Positions 53,127 through 63,347 of a stretch of 64,000 nucleotides of DNA are shown here, in pieces (position 1 is the first letter of the stretch; each line of letters begins with the position of its first letter). The stretch is from positions 96,297,849 to 96,361,848 of the forward strand of contig NC_050104.1 of NCBI RefSeq assembly GCF_902167145.1, read 5' to 3'. The stretch is from Zea mays. Its lineage: Eukaryota; Streptophyta; Magnoliopsida; Poales; Poaceae. Made by a program: the position numbers and the translations under genes. The notes beneath the pieces are model-generated. The model did no database searches. It was not told the DNA's origin and was given only the letters and a program-made list of their open reading frames with translations.

Positions 53127-53982
53127 TTGGTCGATTCATTTTTGTGTGGCCCTTTGCTACTATATGACCCTTATTTTGTTGTTATTTTGGTACTATCCTT
53201 TGTAGCTAGTGTGATGAAAACATGACATTTTTTTATTTTGCTATGTTCTTTTGGTACTGTCCTCGGCACTCTACGTGAAGCTGGTGATAAAACATGATGC
53301 TAGTATTGAAAATTTTGAAGGATTTGGTTTTTGATAAATGTTATCTATAATAATATGTTGCTAAGTATATTTGATGGTCATTTATTGATTGTTTAATTAC
53401 AATGGATTTTGCTTATAGTACATTGTGATTTGTGAAACAAATTGGCTGGTGCAACCCAATGCTGGTTCCAGCAGGGCGCTACAGTTTATGCGCCTGTTAA
53501 CAACGGTTGGTTACAAATTTAAAAATAAAAAGGCAAAAAATAGGGTAAAACGGATGCAATGTCTATGCGCTGGGCTACCAGATTAAAAAAATGCAAAAAA
53601 AGTGAAACAAATTGGCTTACGACCAAATATTTTGTGACGAATAAAATTGTCATAAGCATAGATGCCACGTAAGATCCCAGTCATGCCATGTCATTCACAT
53701 GTTTAATTTTATGACGTTTTCTATCCTACGTGTAAGCATGATGTGGCGTTTTTTTAGTGATGGTTAGTGACGAAAATAGCATGTCACAAAACTATGACGA
53801 CATATATTATGTCCTAAATTTATGACGAAAGAACATGAAACGTCATAGATCATGCAATGCCACGCATGATATGTGACAAAGTGATTTTCGTCATGGAGAT
53901 GTCATAAATTTCAAAAAGCGACATAAATTCAAAGTTTGGTGACATAAAGAGAACGTCACGGAAGGTCACAAGTGTTGTAGTG
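53127..53982 (+). mobile_element. CACTA transposon right end inside element E
   Basis: The stretch is AT-rich with repeated subterminal motifs (GACGAAAAT, TGTGACRAA, GTCATAAAT) and ends GGTCACAAGTGTTGTAGTG (53964-53982), whose complement CACTACAACACTTGTGACC is a CACTA inverted terminus. No CACTACAA start is seen to the left, so the transposon is truncated. The GCC after it cannot be matched as a target duplication. Confidence 0.65.
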
Positions 53983-54868
53983 GCCTCTTGCCCTCAACTT
54001 CAAGGATGTTCATCATCCGTGCTGGGAAGGAGGGCGCGCTGAGTTGGGACCCGCCTCCGCGTGGGTAGCGGCCCGCTTCTTCCCTCAGTGTTCGAGGGAG
54101 AAGGGTGTTCGCCATCTGTGGCGCTGTCAGCCACAGCGTGTCTGTCTCCCCGGCCTGGGCAGCTCTGGTGCCGCCTCCGGCGCCGCCTCCTACCGCTGGG
54201 GCGGAGCGTGGCTGCCCGTCCATCGCACGGGTGACGGTCGCGCCATGTGCGGGTTGGCCACATCCACGGCTTCTCCTGTGCCACCGGTCGCACCGGGAAG
54301 TTGTACAAGACGTCGTACGCCGCGGGGCGGCGGCGTCGTTCTTTGATAGTCTTGTCCTCACTCTCGTAGTGAGGACGGGAGCGAAGACCTCTTCGTGCAC
54401 GCTGGCGCGGCCACCGTTCGCCGGTACGGTACTGGCGTGCAGGTGGCCACTGTTGCTGATGCTGAGATGGTCGCCGCTGCTGGTGAGGCTCCCCACTGCA
54501 GAGGTGGTTGCCTCCGCTGGCGGGTCTATTAATGCCACCTGCTGCTGGACCTCCGGCTCTTTGGCTTTAATGGCTTGTTGTCGCCCCATAGGGAGATGGG
54601 GGCGAGGTCCTTCCTGCAGCGGCGCACATGCTGGGATGATTGCCGCTGCTGGCGAGTTGTCGGTGCAGAGGCGGCCGTCGCCGTCAGTGCTGACGCAATT
54701 GCCTCTACTGGTGAGCCGCTCGGGGCCTGCTACCCCGCGGCCCTTCTGGCATGGAGGTAGTTCATTCCTGCAGAAAAGGAGCTGGGGTCCTGCTTGTAAG
54801 GGAATGTAATGACATTTGCTTGAGAGCAAAATGTAATAACATATGTATGTAGGATTTTAGCCTCGGAA
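53983..54868. other. GC-rich interior of element E
   Basis: Long frames exist on both strands (54105-54809 plus, 53966-54829 minus) because the region is GC-rich. Neither shows a domain. The plus-strand frame may be the rest of the antisense ORF. I do not call a gene. Confidence 0.35.
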
Positions 54869-55855
54869 GCCAAGTTGTGTGTTCGGACCCCCTGGATGGT
54901 GGCTTCAAGTACTAAGACACCTGCCGCAGGGGGGCGGTGGAGTATGCAGGCTCATGGTACGGGACCAGGCTGAGCGGCTACACGGTTTCCGGACCCCCCA
55001 GGAGACAAGTGTCCGTTCTTCAGAGCCGGACCTCCAGGTTGTTGGACGCACATGACTATAGTTTTAAATACTAGGACACCCATCACAGAGTGGTGGAGTG
55101 TGCAGGATTTTGGGTACGGAACCAGGCATATCGGCCACACAGGCTCCGAACCACCCTATGGAACGGGCATCCGTTCTTTAGAACCGGCCCCCAGGCCTTC
55201 CCCTGTTTTTGTAAAGTAATAAATATTGTCTACTAAGCAGTATTTAACACTTATCTATGTATTGCCTGTTCCTGCTGTGCGAGATGTTGCGGTGTTGAGT
55301 CCCCCTGGTACCTGGCCCCCCGCCTGGGATGCAGGCTTGATGTATCGAGGTTGGATACCAGCGTGTTCCGAAAGAGTTGTCAACAATTCTCGGGAGGGAG
55401 CCTCTCCGAGACCTGGATCTGTACACAACTTTTAGCCAAGGAGCGTTAGTAATACACCCGTAGGACCCGTCATCTGACACTAGCCATCCTTTGATATGTG
55501 CTCGGGACTTGTAGGGTCTAGTCTGGGGGAGCCAAGTTGTGCGTCCGGACTCCCTGTATGGTGGTTCTAAGTACTAGGACACCCACCACAGAGTGCCGGA
55601 GCATGTAGGCCCACGGTACGGGACCAGGCTGAGCGGCTACACGGCTCCGGGCCACTCCAGGAGTCAAGTGTCTCGTCTCTAGTTCCGGACCCCAGGTTGT
55701 CAGACTCACGGGACTTATAGTTCTAAGTACTAGGGTACCCGTCACGGAGCGGTGGAGTGTGCAGGCTTTCGGGTACGGGACCAGGCTAAGCAGCCACACA
55801 GGCTCCGGACCACCCCATGGAACGGGTTCCCATTCTTTAGAACCGGCCCCCAGGC
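54869..55855. repeat. Duplicated block of about 327 bp in element E
   Basis: The blocks 54869-55196 and 55531-55855 align along their length (both start GCCAAGTTGTG and end GGCCCCCAGGC). Each contains two related halves with GTACGGRACCAGGC and CTAGGRYACCC. The spacer (55197-55530) is unrelated. Divergence is moderate. Confidence 0.8.
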
Positions 55856-56520
55856 TGTCGGGCCCTCCTGCTTTCACGAAGAGGTCCTAACCTGCAAGCC
55901 TGGCTGTCCAATTCGGATGTCATTATGTTTGATGGAACGAGAACTGTTTGGTTGGGTTAGGTAAAATAACATCCAGAAGACTGCAAGGTAAGACCATGGA
56001 GCAGTAGGACAATACTATCATAGAGGTGCATCTGAGAGGATAGTTTTCCTTTATAACTTATCATGCATGTGTGCGGACCAACAGGTCGGGTTTATGGGGA
56101 CAGACCCCACCGGGTTGGCGTACACGTATGTGCTACCTAGTTACAAAAGGGAAACAACTCGGCCCCTCAGACCTGCTTTATAGATAGAACTTACAGAGAT
56201 GTTCCAGCACCGGGGGAGGCATTCCTTCGGTCGGAGCTAGACAGTTGCCCTTGGGTCGGGGTGCTCCCATTACCATGAAGGGTCCTTCCCAGCTGGGGGA
56301 GTGTTACGGAGCCCTAATTTGGTCTGGTACTCTTGTAGGATTAGGCCCCGACCCTGGGTTCCCATCTGCATTTGACGAAGGAGGCCCCGCCTTTGCCTGT
56401 GGTCATTCCTAGATGAACCTGTCAGAAAGCTGGACCCATGGGGAATCCAGATGGGTTCCCGGAGGAAGGCAGGCTTCAGCTTCGTAGGCTGGGGGACATG
56501 GGGTCCCGCCGGTGGTCCGC

Positions 56521-57786
56521 CTAGTCGTCGCCGTCGGAGTGGGAGTCTTTTGCGAAGACGTCCTTCAGGTCCCCTTCGGGTGACTGATACCCGAGGTCCT
56601 GTTCAGCCGCAACCACCTCGCCGTCGTCGACCTTTTCTTTGCCAGGACGGCGGCGAGGTGGGGAGCCGTCTCTGGAAGACTGCTCACATCGCTCGCTGAC
56701 GCGTTTTGCGAGATCAATGATCTCGCGACACTCCGCGGCACTGTGGCGACCGTTGGGATGTATAGGGCATGAGTCGCCGTTACCCCTTTGTGGCCGTGGG
56801 CGTTTGTTGCGGTCGCCCCGGCCCCCGATCGCAGCTGCGACGACCAGCACGGTAGGCTGCGGCTTCTCATAGCCGCGACCCTTCTTTTTCTTTCTGGTGT
56901 CCCGAGGAATGGCACCCGAACCACCCGTCTGGGTGGTCCCAGTTTGTGGGGCCGAGTGCCATGCCCGGCCTTCAGCAGCTCTGGCACACTTGTCCGCCAG
57001 GGTGAAGAGCGTAGGGACAGTCTCCACATCATGTGTGGCCAATTTCTCCAACATTTTCTTATCACGCACCCCCTGTCGGAAGGCCGTGATGATGGAGGCA
57101 TCGAAAATACGAGGTATCGTACCTCGTACCTTGGTGAAGCGGGAGATGAACTTCTGGAGGGTTTCCCCGGGCTCCTGCCTTACTGCATGGAGGTGGGCCT
57201 CCACACCGTGCTGTTGGTAAGCACTGGCGAAGTTCGCCATGAACCGCACACCGAGTTCTTCCCAGGAGTAGACTGATCCTAGGGTGAGGTTCATGAGCCA
57301 GGTACGGGCGGGTCTAGACAAGGCCACATGAAAGTATGTCGCCATCACAGTGGTGTTCCCACCTGCTGCTGTGATGGCGGTAACGTACACCTGCAGGAAC
57401 TCTGACGGGTTTGATGTCCTGTCATATTTTTCTGGCAGGTGTGGCCGGAACTTGGGCGGCCATGACGTCGCGTGAAGATGGTCTGCGAGGGCGGCGCAGC
57501 CCACGCTGGCCAGGGGGACACCCGTTTGGGATCGGGCGCCCACTGGTGTCTGCGGTGCCTCCCCAGCGAAATCACGATCGAGATTGCGACCCTCAATGTT
57601 CTGACGGTGCTCACGCACCCTTTCCAAAGAGACCCGGGCGTCTTCTCCTGTATGCCTACGGTTGAGCTCCACCCGGAGGTCGTCGGTCTGTGCGCCCCTT
57701 ACGGAAGGCGAGCGCACAGACGCCGTCGCCTCGCGTTGGCGCTGGGATGACCGAGGCCTTGACCTGGTCGAAGTAGAATGTGCCAT
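56521..57786 (-). CDS. Gypsy gag polyprotein of element E
   Basis: An open frame of 421 codons on the minus strand starts MAHSTSTRSRPRSSQRQ, about 340 bases after the primer-binding site. Residues about 105-250 are a retrotransposon gag (capsid) domain: KFRPHLPEKYDRTSNPSEFL, SRPARTWLMNL, SWEELGVRFMANF, ETLQKFISRFTKV, FRQGVRDKKMLEKL. Later residues hold a His/Cys motif (CPIHPNGRHSAAEC) in place of a classical CCHC knuckle. It encodes the structural shell protein and is the only intact retroelement ORF of its size here. No pol follows it. Confidence 0.85.
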   Translation of the reverse strand: MAHSTSTRSRPRSSQRQREATASVRSPSVRGAQTDDLRVELNRRHTGEDARVSLERVREHRQNIEGRNLDRDFAGEAPQTPVGARSQTGVPLASVGCAALADHLHATSWPPKFRPHLPEKYDRTSNPSEFLQVYVTAITAAGGNTTVMATYFHVALSRPARTWLMNLTLGSVYSWEELGVRFMANFASAYQQHGVEAHLHAVRQEPGETLQKFISRFTKVRGTIPRIFDASIITAFRQGVRDKKMLEKLATHDVETVPTLFTLADKCARAAEGRAWHSAPQTGTTQTGGSGAIPRDTRKKKKGRGYEKPQPTVLVVAAAIGGRGDRNKRPRPQRGNGDSCPIHPNGRHSAAECREIIDLAKRVSERCEQSSRDGSPPRRRPGKEKVDDGEVVAAEQDLGYQSPEGDLKDVFAKDSHSDGDD

Positions 57787-58107
57787 GCCGAGCAGCCGGT
57801 CGACGTCGTCGCGCCACTACTTCATGGCCCCCGGTGATGCCGTGGAGCTAGGGGGTGGCGTATCCACTCTCTGGCCGCAGACAGCGCCGTCGGCGCTGCC
57901 CTCGACGGAGTCCGGGACGCCTGCGCTGGTGTGTGCTGCTGCACGGCGTGCACGGCAGCAGTCCCAGAGTCGAGGCGGTCGGGCACTCGTGGCTCGGAGG
58001 ATGCAACCTCTTGTTCCATCACGAAATCCTCCGAAGTTTTGGTGTGGTGCTCGATGATCCGCACCATCACACTGAGCGAGAAATCAAGCAAAAACTTGAA
58101 GCCTAGC

Positions 58108-58127
58108 CCCCTACCTGGCGCGCCAAA
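58108..58127 (-). other. Primer-binding site region of element E
   Basis: On the minus strand TTTGGCGCGCCAGGTAGGGG directly follows the right LTR. TGGCGCGCCAGGTAGGGG-type sites are used by TAT-class Gypsy elements. It proves the minus orientation. Confidence 0.75.
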
Positions 58128-59108
58128 TGTCGGAGAGGAAATCTCCCCGGCCGAGTGGTGGATTGCACCCGCCCTAAATCCTAAAGAGAGGAGGGGCCTA
58201 AGCGTTTTGCTTGCTACGAGACTGGTGGATGAACACACGAGAGCACACGAGGGTTTAGAGTGGTTCGGGCCACCGGGGCGTAACACCCTACTCCACTGTG
58301 TAATGTATTGTGAGTCTGAGCTTGGATCTGTCTTGTAACGTCGCATGCCTCCCCTTTTATAGCTGAAGGGGGGCATGCACAAAGGTACTGAGCCCCGACA
58401 TGTGGGCCCAGGGACATAGAGAATATAACACTTGGGACTATAATTATTTGCTGTCGGGGCAATCCCTTGTGTCCTGTCGTCCGAGATCTGTGTATCTTCG
58501 ACATGCAGGGGAAGCTTCTTGTAGAAGGGATAACACAGTGCGCTGCCTGGCACGGGCGCACTGTTTGCCAGCAGACCCAGCAGGCGTGCCGCCTGCTGGA
58601 TGACCTTGACATCGCCTGCCAGCGGATGGGACGGGACGCATTAAATGCTGAGAGGGCACGTCGCCCGTCAGCGCAGTGGCAGGCGGCACGTCCTCTCCTC
58701 AATAAATGTAGGGGCTGCACGGCTTTACGTCAGGCTCGGCCCGATGGCTTATGTCATGGGCCACAAGCAGTGGGTCTCCGCCTGAGCGAGAAGTAAAGGG
58801 CAAGGCCTGGACACGTATCAGCACCGGACCCCTACTCACGCCAGGGTCCTCCTCGTCCCGGGACCTTGCTGAGGTTCGGACCTTACTTGGAGGCCCCGGA
58901 CTTATGCGTATAGGGGTCTGGTGTCCTTCTGTGGAGGTCCGCATCCCACGATACACACTGGGATGTGTTGTCTTTCCTTGCTACGTTCGCCCTTTGGCCT
59001 GCCCATGCGGTGGGGTCAGGCGCCGTCCTCCGTATGGCCTGGGGACGTTGCACGGGTGCGGCGTCCTCATGCTGTAGAAGAGGGTACCCCTGATTTAGGG
59101 TACTGACA
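58128..59108 (-). repeat. 5' LTR of element E (right copy)
   Basis: 981 bp, nearly identical to 50600-51579, followed by the CTCAC duplication (59109-59113). Confidence 0.95.
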
Positions 59109-59113
59109 CTCAC

Positions 59114-59555
59114 GGTCATGAGCAGCCTTGGGAGCTCCTTTGATTAAAGTTATTCTAGATACCTTTATGATGATGGTTTAATGATGATGATAATAACTAT
59201 GGAATATGGTATTTCCTCATGGAGGTAGTACTTTTTGGGTTAATAACTTGGGATTATTGCTAAAACCTTCCTCTCGACTAGTAATAAATACCTGACCAAC
59301 TAAAAGCAATTGATTTAAGCTTCACCCCACATATAGCTAGTCCACCTTAGCCAAACAGAACATTTGCTGGGTATGTTGATGTGTACTCACCTCTGCTTAA
59401 AACACTAAACACCAGCTTGTCCCCATTTCAACCATTGCTCAGGGGAAGATGAAGGCAACATGGAGGACTTTCAGGAGTTCCAGGACTTCGACGAGTTCTA
59501 GAATAGATTAGCGACAAACCCCCAGTCAGCTGCCTGTGAAGGCCTTATCGTACTA
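59114..59555 (+). mobile_element. Gypsy (Tekay-like) LTR fragment, right part
   Basis: It continues the LTR broken at 50599 (CTCAC/GGTCATGAGC, as at 2380-2392 of the first Gypsy LTR) and runs to where the Copia LTR of element D begins. The LTR's own GGGTGTGACA end is not in the window. Confidence 0.6.
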
Positions 59556-60845
59556 TGTTTCATTCAACAATTTGACTAAATGATTTTGGTGTTTGATTAT
59601 CAACATAACCTATGGACTAATATGTTTGCTAGTGTTTATGTTTGTAGTTCATAGGATGTAAAGTTGTTTTGGACTAAGGCATTGAGGGCGAAACACCTCA
59701 AAGAAGACATTGAAGGACTCGTTGAAGACTTACCAAAATCAAGTAAAGACCAAGGTACAAGTCAAGAAAAGCCCAAGTGAAGAAAACTTGGATATATAAG
59801 AAGATGTGATGTTTCTATGTGCACCAGACTAGTCTAGTGGTTCACCGGACCTTAGGCAAGACTGAGTGAGTAGAGAGCACTTAGTCTACACCCTATGTCA
59901 GTTGGTGCACCGAATCAGTTCGGTGGTGCACCAGGGGCCAGCCCGACCGAGTGCGTAGAGAGGGCCTTCGATGGCTTCTTGAGACTGGCACATTAGACTA
60001 GTCTAGTGGTGCACCAGTGGCTATCTGGGCCAGAGGCTCCATAGTTGGCAACGGTTAGCTCCAACTGCTATCTGACATGGCGGGCACCGGACCAATCTGG
60101 TGGTGCACCAAACCTCTAGCATGGTGAAGAGAATCTATTAGAGCAGCAATGACTAGTTGATGTGGAGGGTCACTTGACCAGTCTGATGTGACATTAACAG
60201 ACCACTGGACTGGTCCAATGTGACACAGAAAAGCTAGATTCCTCCAACAGCTCTTTTGGGAGTGGGGCTCTATATATACCCCCAAAACCAGCCATTTTAA
60301 ATGTGGAGAGCTCAAGAACATTTCTATATTGTAGAAACACATTTCCATAGCTCGATAGTGAAGATGGTGGGGAACGTCCGAGAGAAGCCAGAAGCAGAGC
60401 ACCACTTGCACGTGGAGAAGGCCCATGATTGTCGATAGAGTTTCCTGTTCGATGTGCTTGGCCATTGTGTGGATTTCCCTTTGCATAGGGGCACTAATGA
60501 GGATTAGTAAGAACCTTACCCGGTTCTTGATACCTCGGTAAAAATACAGGTGCATCAATAGGAGTTTGCATATCTACCACCCTTAAGCTTCCACATTTGT
60601 ATTGTATACTTAAGTTGTGCTCTTTGCCTTTCTTAGCTTGGAATATATGTTAGTTGGTAAGACTAAAACTTAGGTTACATAACTCCGGTTTGCCGTAGAG
60701 ATAGCAACACTTAGACAAAACCTTAGTTGCACAACTCGTTTGGTTATTCAGATAGGTTTTGTTCAAGAGGTTAATTATTGGCCTATTTTGGAGCAATAGA
60801 AATAAAAGTCCTAATTCACTCCACTCTTAGGTGTCCATGTTCCTA
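59556..60845 (+). repeat. 5' LTR of Copia element D
   Basis: It starts about TGTTTCATTCAACAATTTG and ends TCCATGTTCCTA before a primer-binding site. It is related to the LTR of element C. TATA-like TATATATA stands at 60271-60278 in GGGGCTCTATATATACCCCC. Degenerate CACCRGACTAGTCTAGTGG units replace the CACCGGAC palindromes of A and B. The left boundary is approximate, as the 3' LTR is off-window. Confidence 0.65.
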
Positions 60846-60860
60846 ATTAGTATCAGAGTC
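60846..60860 (+). other. Primer-binding site of element D
   Basis: ATTAGTATCAGAGTC, a Met-type site with two changes from ATTGGTATCAGAGCC, directly after the LTR. Confidence 0.7.
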
Positions 60861-60926
60861 GGTGGCTCATTAGGAACCTTTTTGGCTTAACCATCGTTAA
60901 GCCGACACTAGATCAAGAGGGAAGGG

Positions 60927-61660
60927 ATGGATACCCATAGGCCACCTTACTTTGATGGCACTAACTTCCCATATTATAGTGCTAGAATGGCATGTTACCT
61001 AGAAGCTGTTGATCTAGGCGTTTGGAGAGCCACTCGTGATGTGATGAAACCACCTCGTAGTCTCGATAAGCTCACCACAAGTGAAGAAAAAGAAAGTTTT
61101 AAAAATTGGAAACTAATTCATTTTCATGCCACTCCATGGCATCAAAATAAACTAGCCGTCCAAATTTGTAAAAAGTTGAGTGGTATGTATATGATTAATC
61201 CTTCATTTTAATGCTCAAGCTAAGAATTGATTGTATGAATCTCTTAGCATGGAAATTTTCAATCAAGTTTTTATATTGAAAACTGCTAATGAGTTTTGGC
61301 TTAAATTATACTAGCTCTATGATGACAAATCCAATATCCAAAACAAAACATTACCTAAGTTTGAATGATTATAATTCTTTTACGATGAAAGAAAATGAGC
61401 TTGTTAAAGATATGTATTCTCGCTAGAATCTTATTATTAATGAGCTCAATTCTATTGGAATTGATAAGCTAGGTGATGTGGACATTTTAAGGAAGATCAT
61501 CACCCTACTACCTCAACATAAATATAGGAGCATCATCATCATCATCCTTCATAACATTGTGGACTTGAGCCAAATGACCCCGACACTATTGATCGGCAAG
61601 GTTGTGGCATTTGAAACGTCACAAAAGGTTGATTAAGAAGAGGCTACTTCATCAAAGCCA
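60927..61660 (+). pseudogene. Copia gag of element D, broken
   Basis: It starts MDTHRPPYFDGTNFPYYSAR, with KPPRSLDKLTTSEEKESFKN and AVQICKKLS: the N-terminal gag domain of plant Copia elements. It closes at a TAA at 61209-61211, but later frames still show gag (LNSIGIDKLGDVDILRKI, LIGKVVAFETSQK) up to about 61650 with more stops. The zinc knuckle, protease, integrase and RT are missing; the next recognisable part is the end of RNase H. Confidence 0.75.
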
Positions 61661-61664
61661 TATG

Positions 61665-62063
61665 ATTGGTTTGTCACTTGTATTTTGGTCATCCAAGAAA
61701 CACAATTCAATTGCACTATGAATGGTCGAAGATGAGTATATTTTCCTTGAAAGTTATTATGCACGACTATTATGGATGAGAGCCATGCTTGAATATGGAA
61801 TCTAATTCACTCAAGTGCCATTGCTTTTTTATAATGAAAATGTCACCAAGATAGCCACCAACTAGGTTCAACCCTTAAGAACAAAACACATTGATATCCA
61901 TCATCGCTTCATAAGAAATCATCAAGCAAAAGGGGACATCACTGTTGAGAGTGTGGTCATCGAAGATCAACTTGCCTATATTTTTACCAAGACACTTGAT
62001 AAAGTAAGATTTTGCAATATAAGAAATGAACTAAACATTCTTGACTTCTCTAACATGACTTAA
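61665..62063 (+). pseudogene. Copia RNase H tail of element D
   Basis: Broken frames read YYARLLWMRAMLEYG, LRTKHIDIHHRFIRN, LAYIFTKTLDK and NELNILD, the C-terminal end of Copia RNase H (compare TKHIDIRHHFLRD and LADIFTKPLD in element A). At least two in-frame stops interrupt it. It follows the gag relic directly, so one large deletion removed most of pol. Confidence 0.8.
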
Positions 62064-62602
62064 ATTGCAAATAATATGATGATCATGTCTCTCCTTCGAT
62101 CACTCAAGGTGACATTGGTTGATCATATCCATTCACACCTAACTAGTATGTGGTTAGTGCATATAGACTTATTCTAGGAACATTCATTGCAAACAAAATG
62201 TATTTGAATTTTATATCATACCACTATTGTTTATATGCTTTATTGTTCCTAATTATAGTATATAACTTGTTCATGAACAAGCACCCTAACATTTGAACTA
62301 AAATATGAACTACTAAGTGTATAAGTCAATTTTGACAAGATAACTATTGCAAAATGTGTGAAGAGGTTTGAAGAAGGACAAATCGAGTTATGTGCCTATA
62401 TGCATAGTTTAATTCAAGCCACTATGAAGAGAGTTTAGGTTAAGTTCTTCCTACATCAAGATGATTTAGGAAACAAATGTTGCCTTGAAGGTATTTTTTC
62501 ACAAGTAATCTCCACCCCAAAAGTACCTCCCATGTTTTGTCTATTTTATCTTTTCGAGTATATTGTCACCTTTTATGGTAATTAATGACAAAGGGGAATA
62601 AT
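62064..62602 (+). other. 3' untranslated part of element D, left of the Cassandra insertion
   Basis: AT-rich with GACAAAGGGGAATAAT at the end. It has no gene. ATAAT at 62598-62602 is the left target duplication of the TRIM. Confidence 0.55.
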
Positions 62603-62841
62603 TGTAACACCTCGTCCACTCCCAGACTGGTGGTAGTTACTCTTGGCAGCCCTCTAGGATCATAGACCATCCCCATGACCAACATAAGTCTTTTGTGCGC
62701 ACTTTGTCCTCACTCATGTGCACCTGGAAAAACTTTCTAATCAGTTACCCATCCCAAGATTGCTCCGGACCAAGCACGCTTAATCCAAAAGAAGATGCCT
62801 CGGGCTAGGATATCACCATCCACTAGGGCTAGGATATCACA
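62603..62841 (-). repeat. Cassandra 3' LTR (left copy)
   Basis: TGTAACACCTCGTCC...GGATATCACA. The 5S-like part is the complement of the stretch around 62745-62795 (TTACCCATCCCAAGATTGC; CCAAGCACGCTTAATCC). Confidence 0.85.
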
Positions 62842-63042
62842 ATCCACCCCCCTTAGAACACTGACGTCCTAGTCGATCAACCCCAAGCCAGGAACCTCCC
62901 CTCTTGGCCACGTATGTGTGTCTAGTGTCGCCATATGCCATGCCATGTGACCACTCCGGGCCCACATGCGCCATGCGCTATATGGCTGAACCCCTAGCCC
63001 ACACACGCTCGTGAAACCGTGAGGGTCAGCTCTGATACCATT

Positions 63043-63347
63043 TGTAACACCTTGTCCACTCCCGGATTGGTGGTACTTACTCCTGTCAGCCCTATAGAAT
63101 CATAGACCATCCCCATAGATCAACACGAGTCTTTTGTGCACACTTTGTCCTCACTCATGCGCACCCAAGAAAACTTCTCGGTCGGTCACCCATCCCAAGA
63201 TTGCTCCAAGCCAATCATGCTTAACCCAAAGGTTCTTTTGAGACAGGCTTCCAAAAAACAAGATGCATCTTGTTTGTATGAGTAATCTATTAATTCTATT
63301 AAGCATTGAGCCAGGATATCACCATCCACCGAGGCCAGGTTAACACA
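63043..63347 (-). repeat. Cassandra 5' LTR (right copy)
   Basis: TGTAACACCTTGTCC...GGTTAACACA. It is longer than the left copy by about 65 bp around 63240-63305 (a CAAGATGCATCTTG palindrome and AT-rich bases). The 5S-like part is the complement of CACCCATCCCAAGATTGC and CCAATCATGCTTAACC. Confidence 0.85.

Larger units (their letters stand above)
50600..59108 (-). mobile_element. Gypsy element E, minus strand, gag-only (8509 bp, TSD CTCAC)
   Basis: Both LTRs begin TGTCGGAGAGGAAA and end GGTACYGACA. CTCAC flanks the element at 50595-50599 and 59109-59113. A primer-binding-like TTTGGCGCGCCAGGTAGGGG on the minus strand next to the right LTR, and the gag on the minus strand, set its orientation. 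No protease, RT, RNase H or integrase is recognisable in the 5 kb downstream of gag. Instead there are tandem repeats, an opposite-strand ORF with its own TATA box and a CACTA transposon remnant. It is a large non-autonomous element. Confidence 0.9.
62603..63347 (-). mobile_element. Cassandra-type TRIM retrotransposon with 5S-derived LTRs (TSD ATAAT)
   Basis: A 745-bp element: LTRs at 62603-62841 and 63043-63347, a 201-bp non-coding interior, and a Met-type primer-binding site on the minus strand (complement of GCTCTGATACCA, 63029-63040) two bases from the right LTR. A polypyrimidine stretch (ATCCACCCCCCTT) beside the left LTR is the tract on the opposite strand. ATAAT flanks both sides (62598-62602 and 63348-63352). 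On the minus strand each LTR carries the 3' half of 5S rRNA (TTAAGCGTGCTTGG and GGATGGGT), the hallmark of Cassandra. It has no protein-coding capacity and depends on other elements. Confidence 0.9.

Noticed and set aside
54105..54829. Long frames (234 codons plus; 287 codons minus)
   Set aside because: Opposite-strand frames of similar length in GC-rich retroelement DNA with no domain; not enough to call a gene.
63160..63230. 5S rRNA gene
   Set aside because: Only the 3' half of 5S is similar, with changes, and it lies in both LTRs of a TRIM; it is a Cassandra LTR, not a 5S gene.
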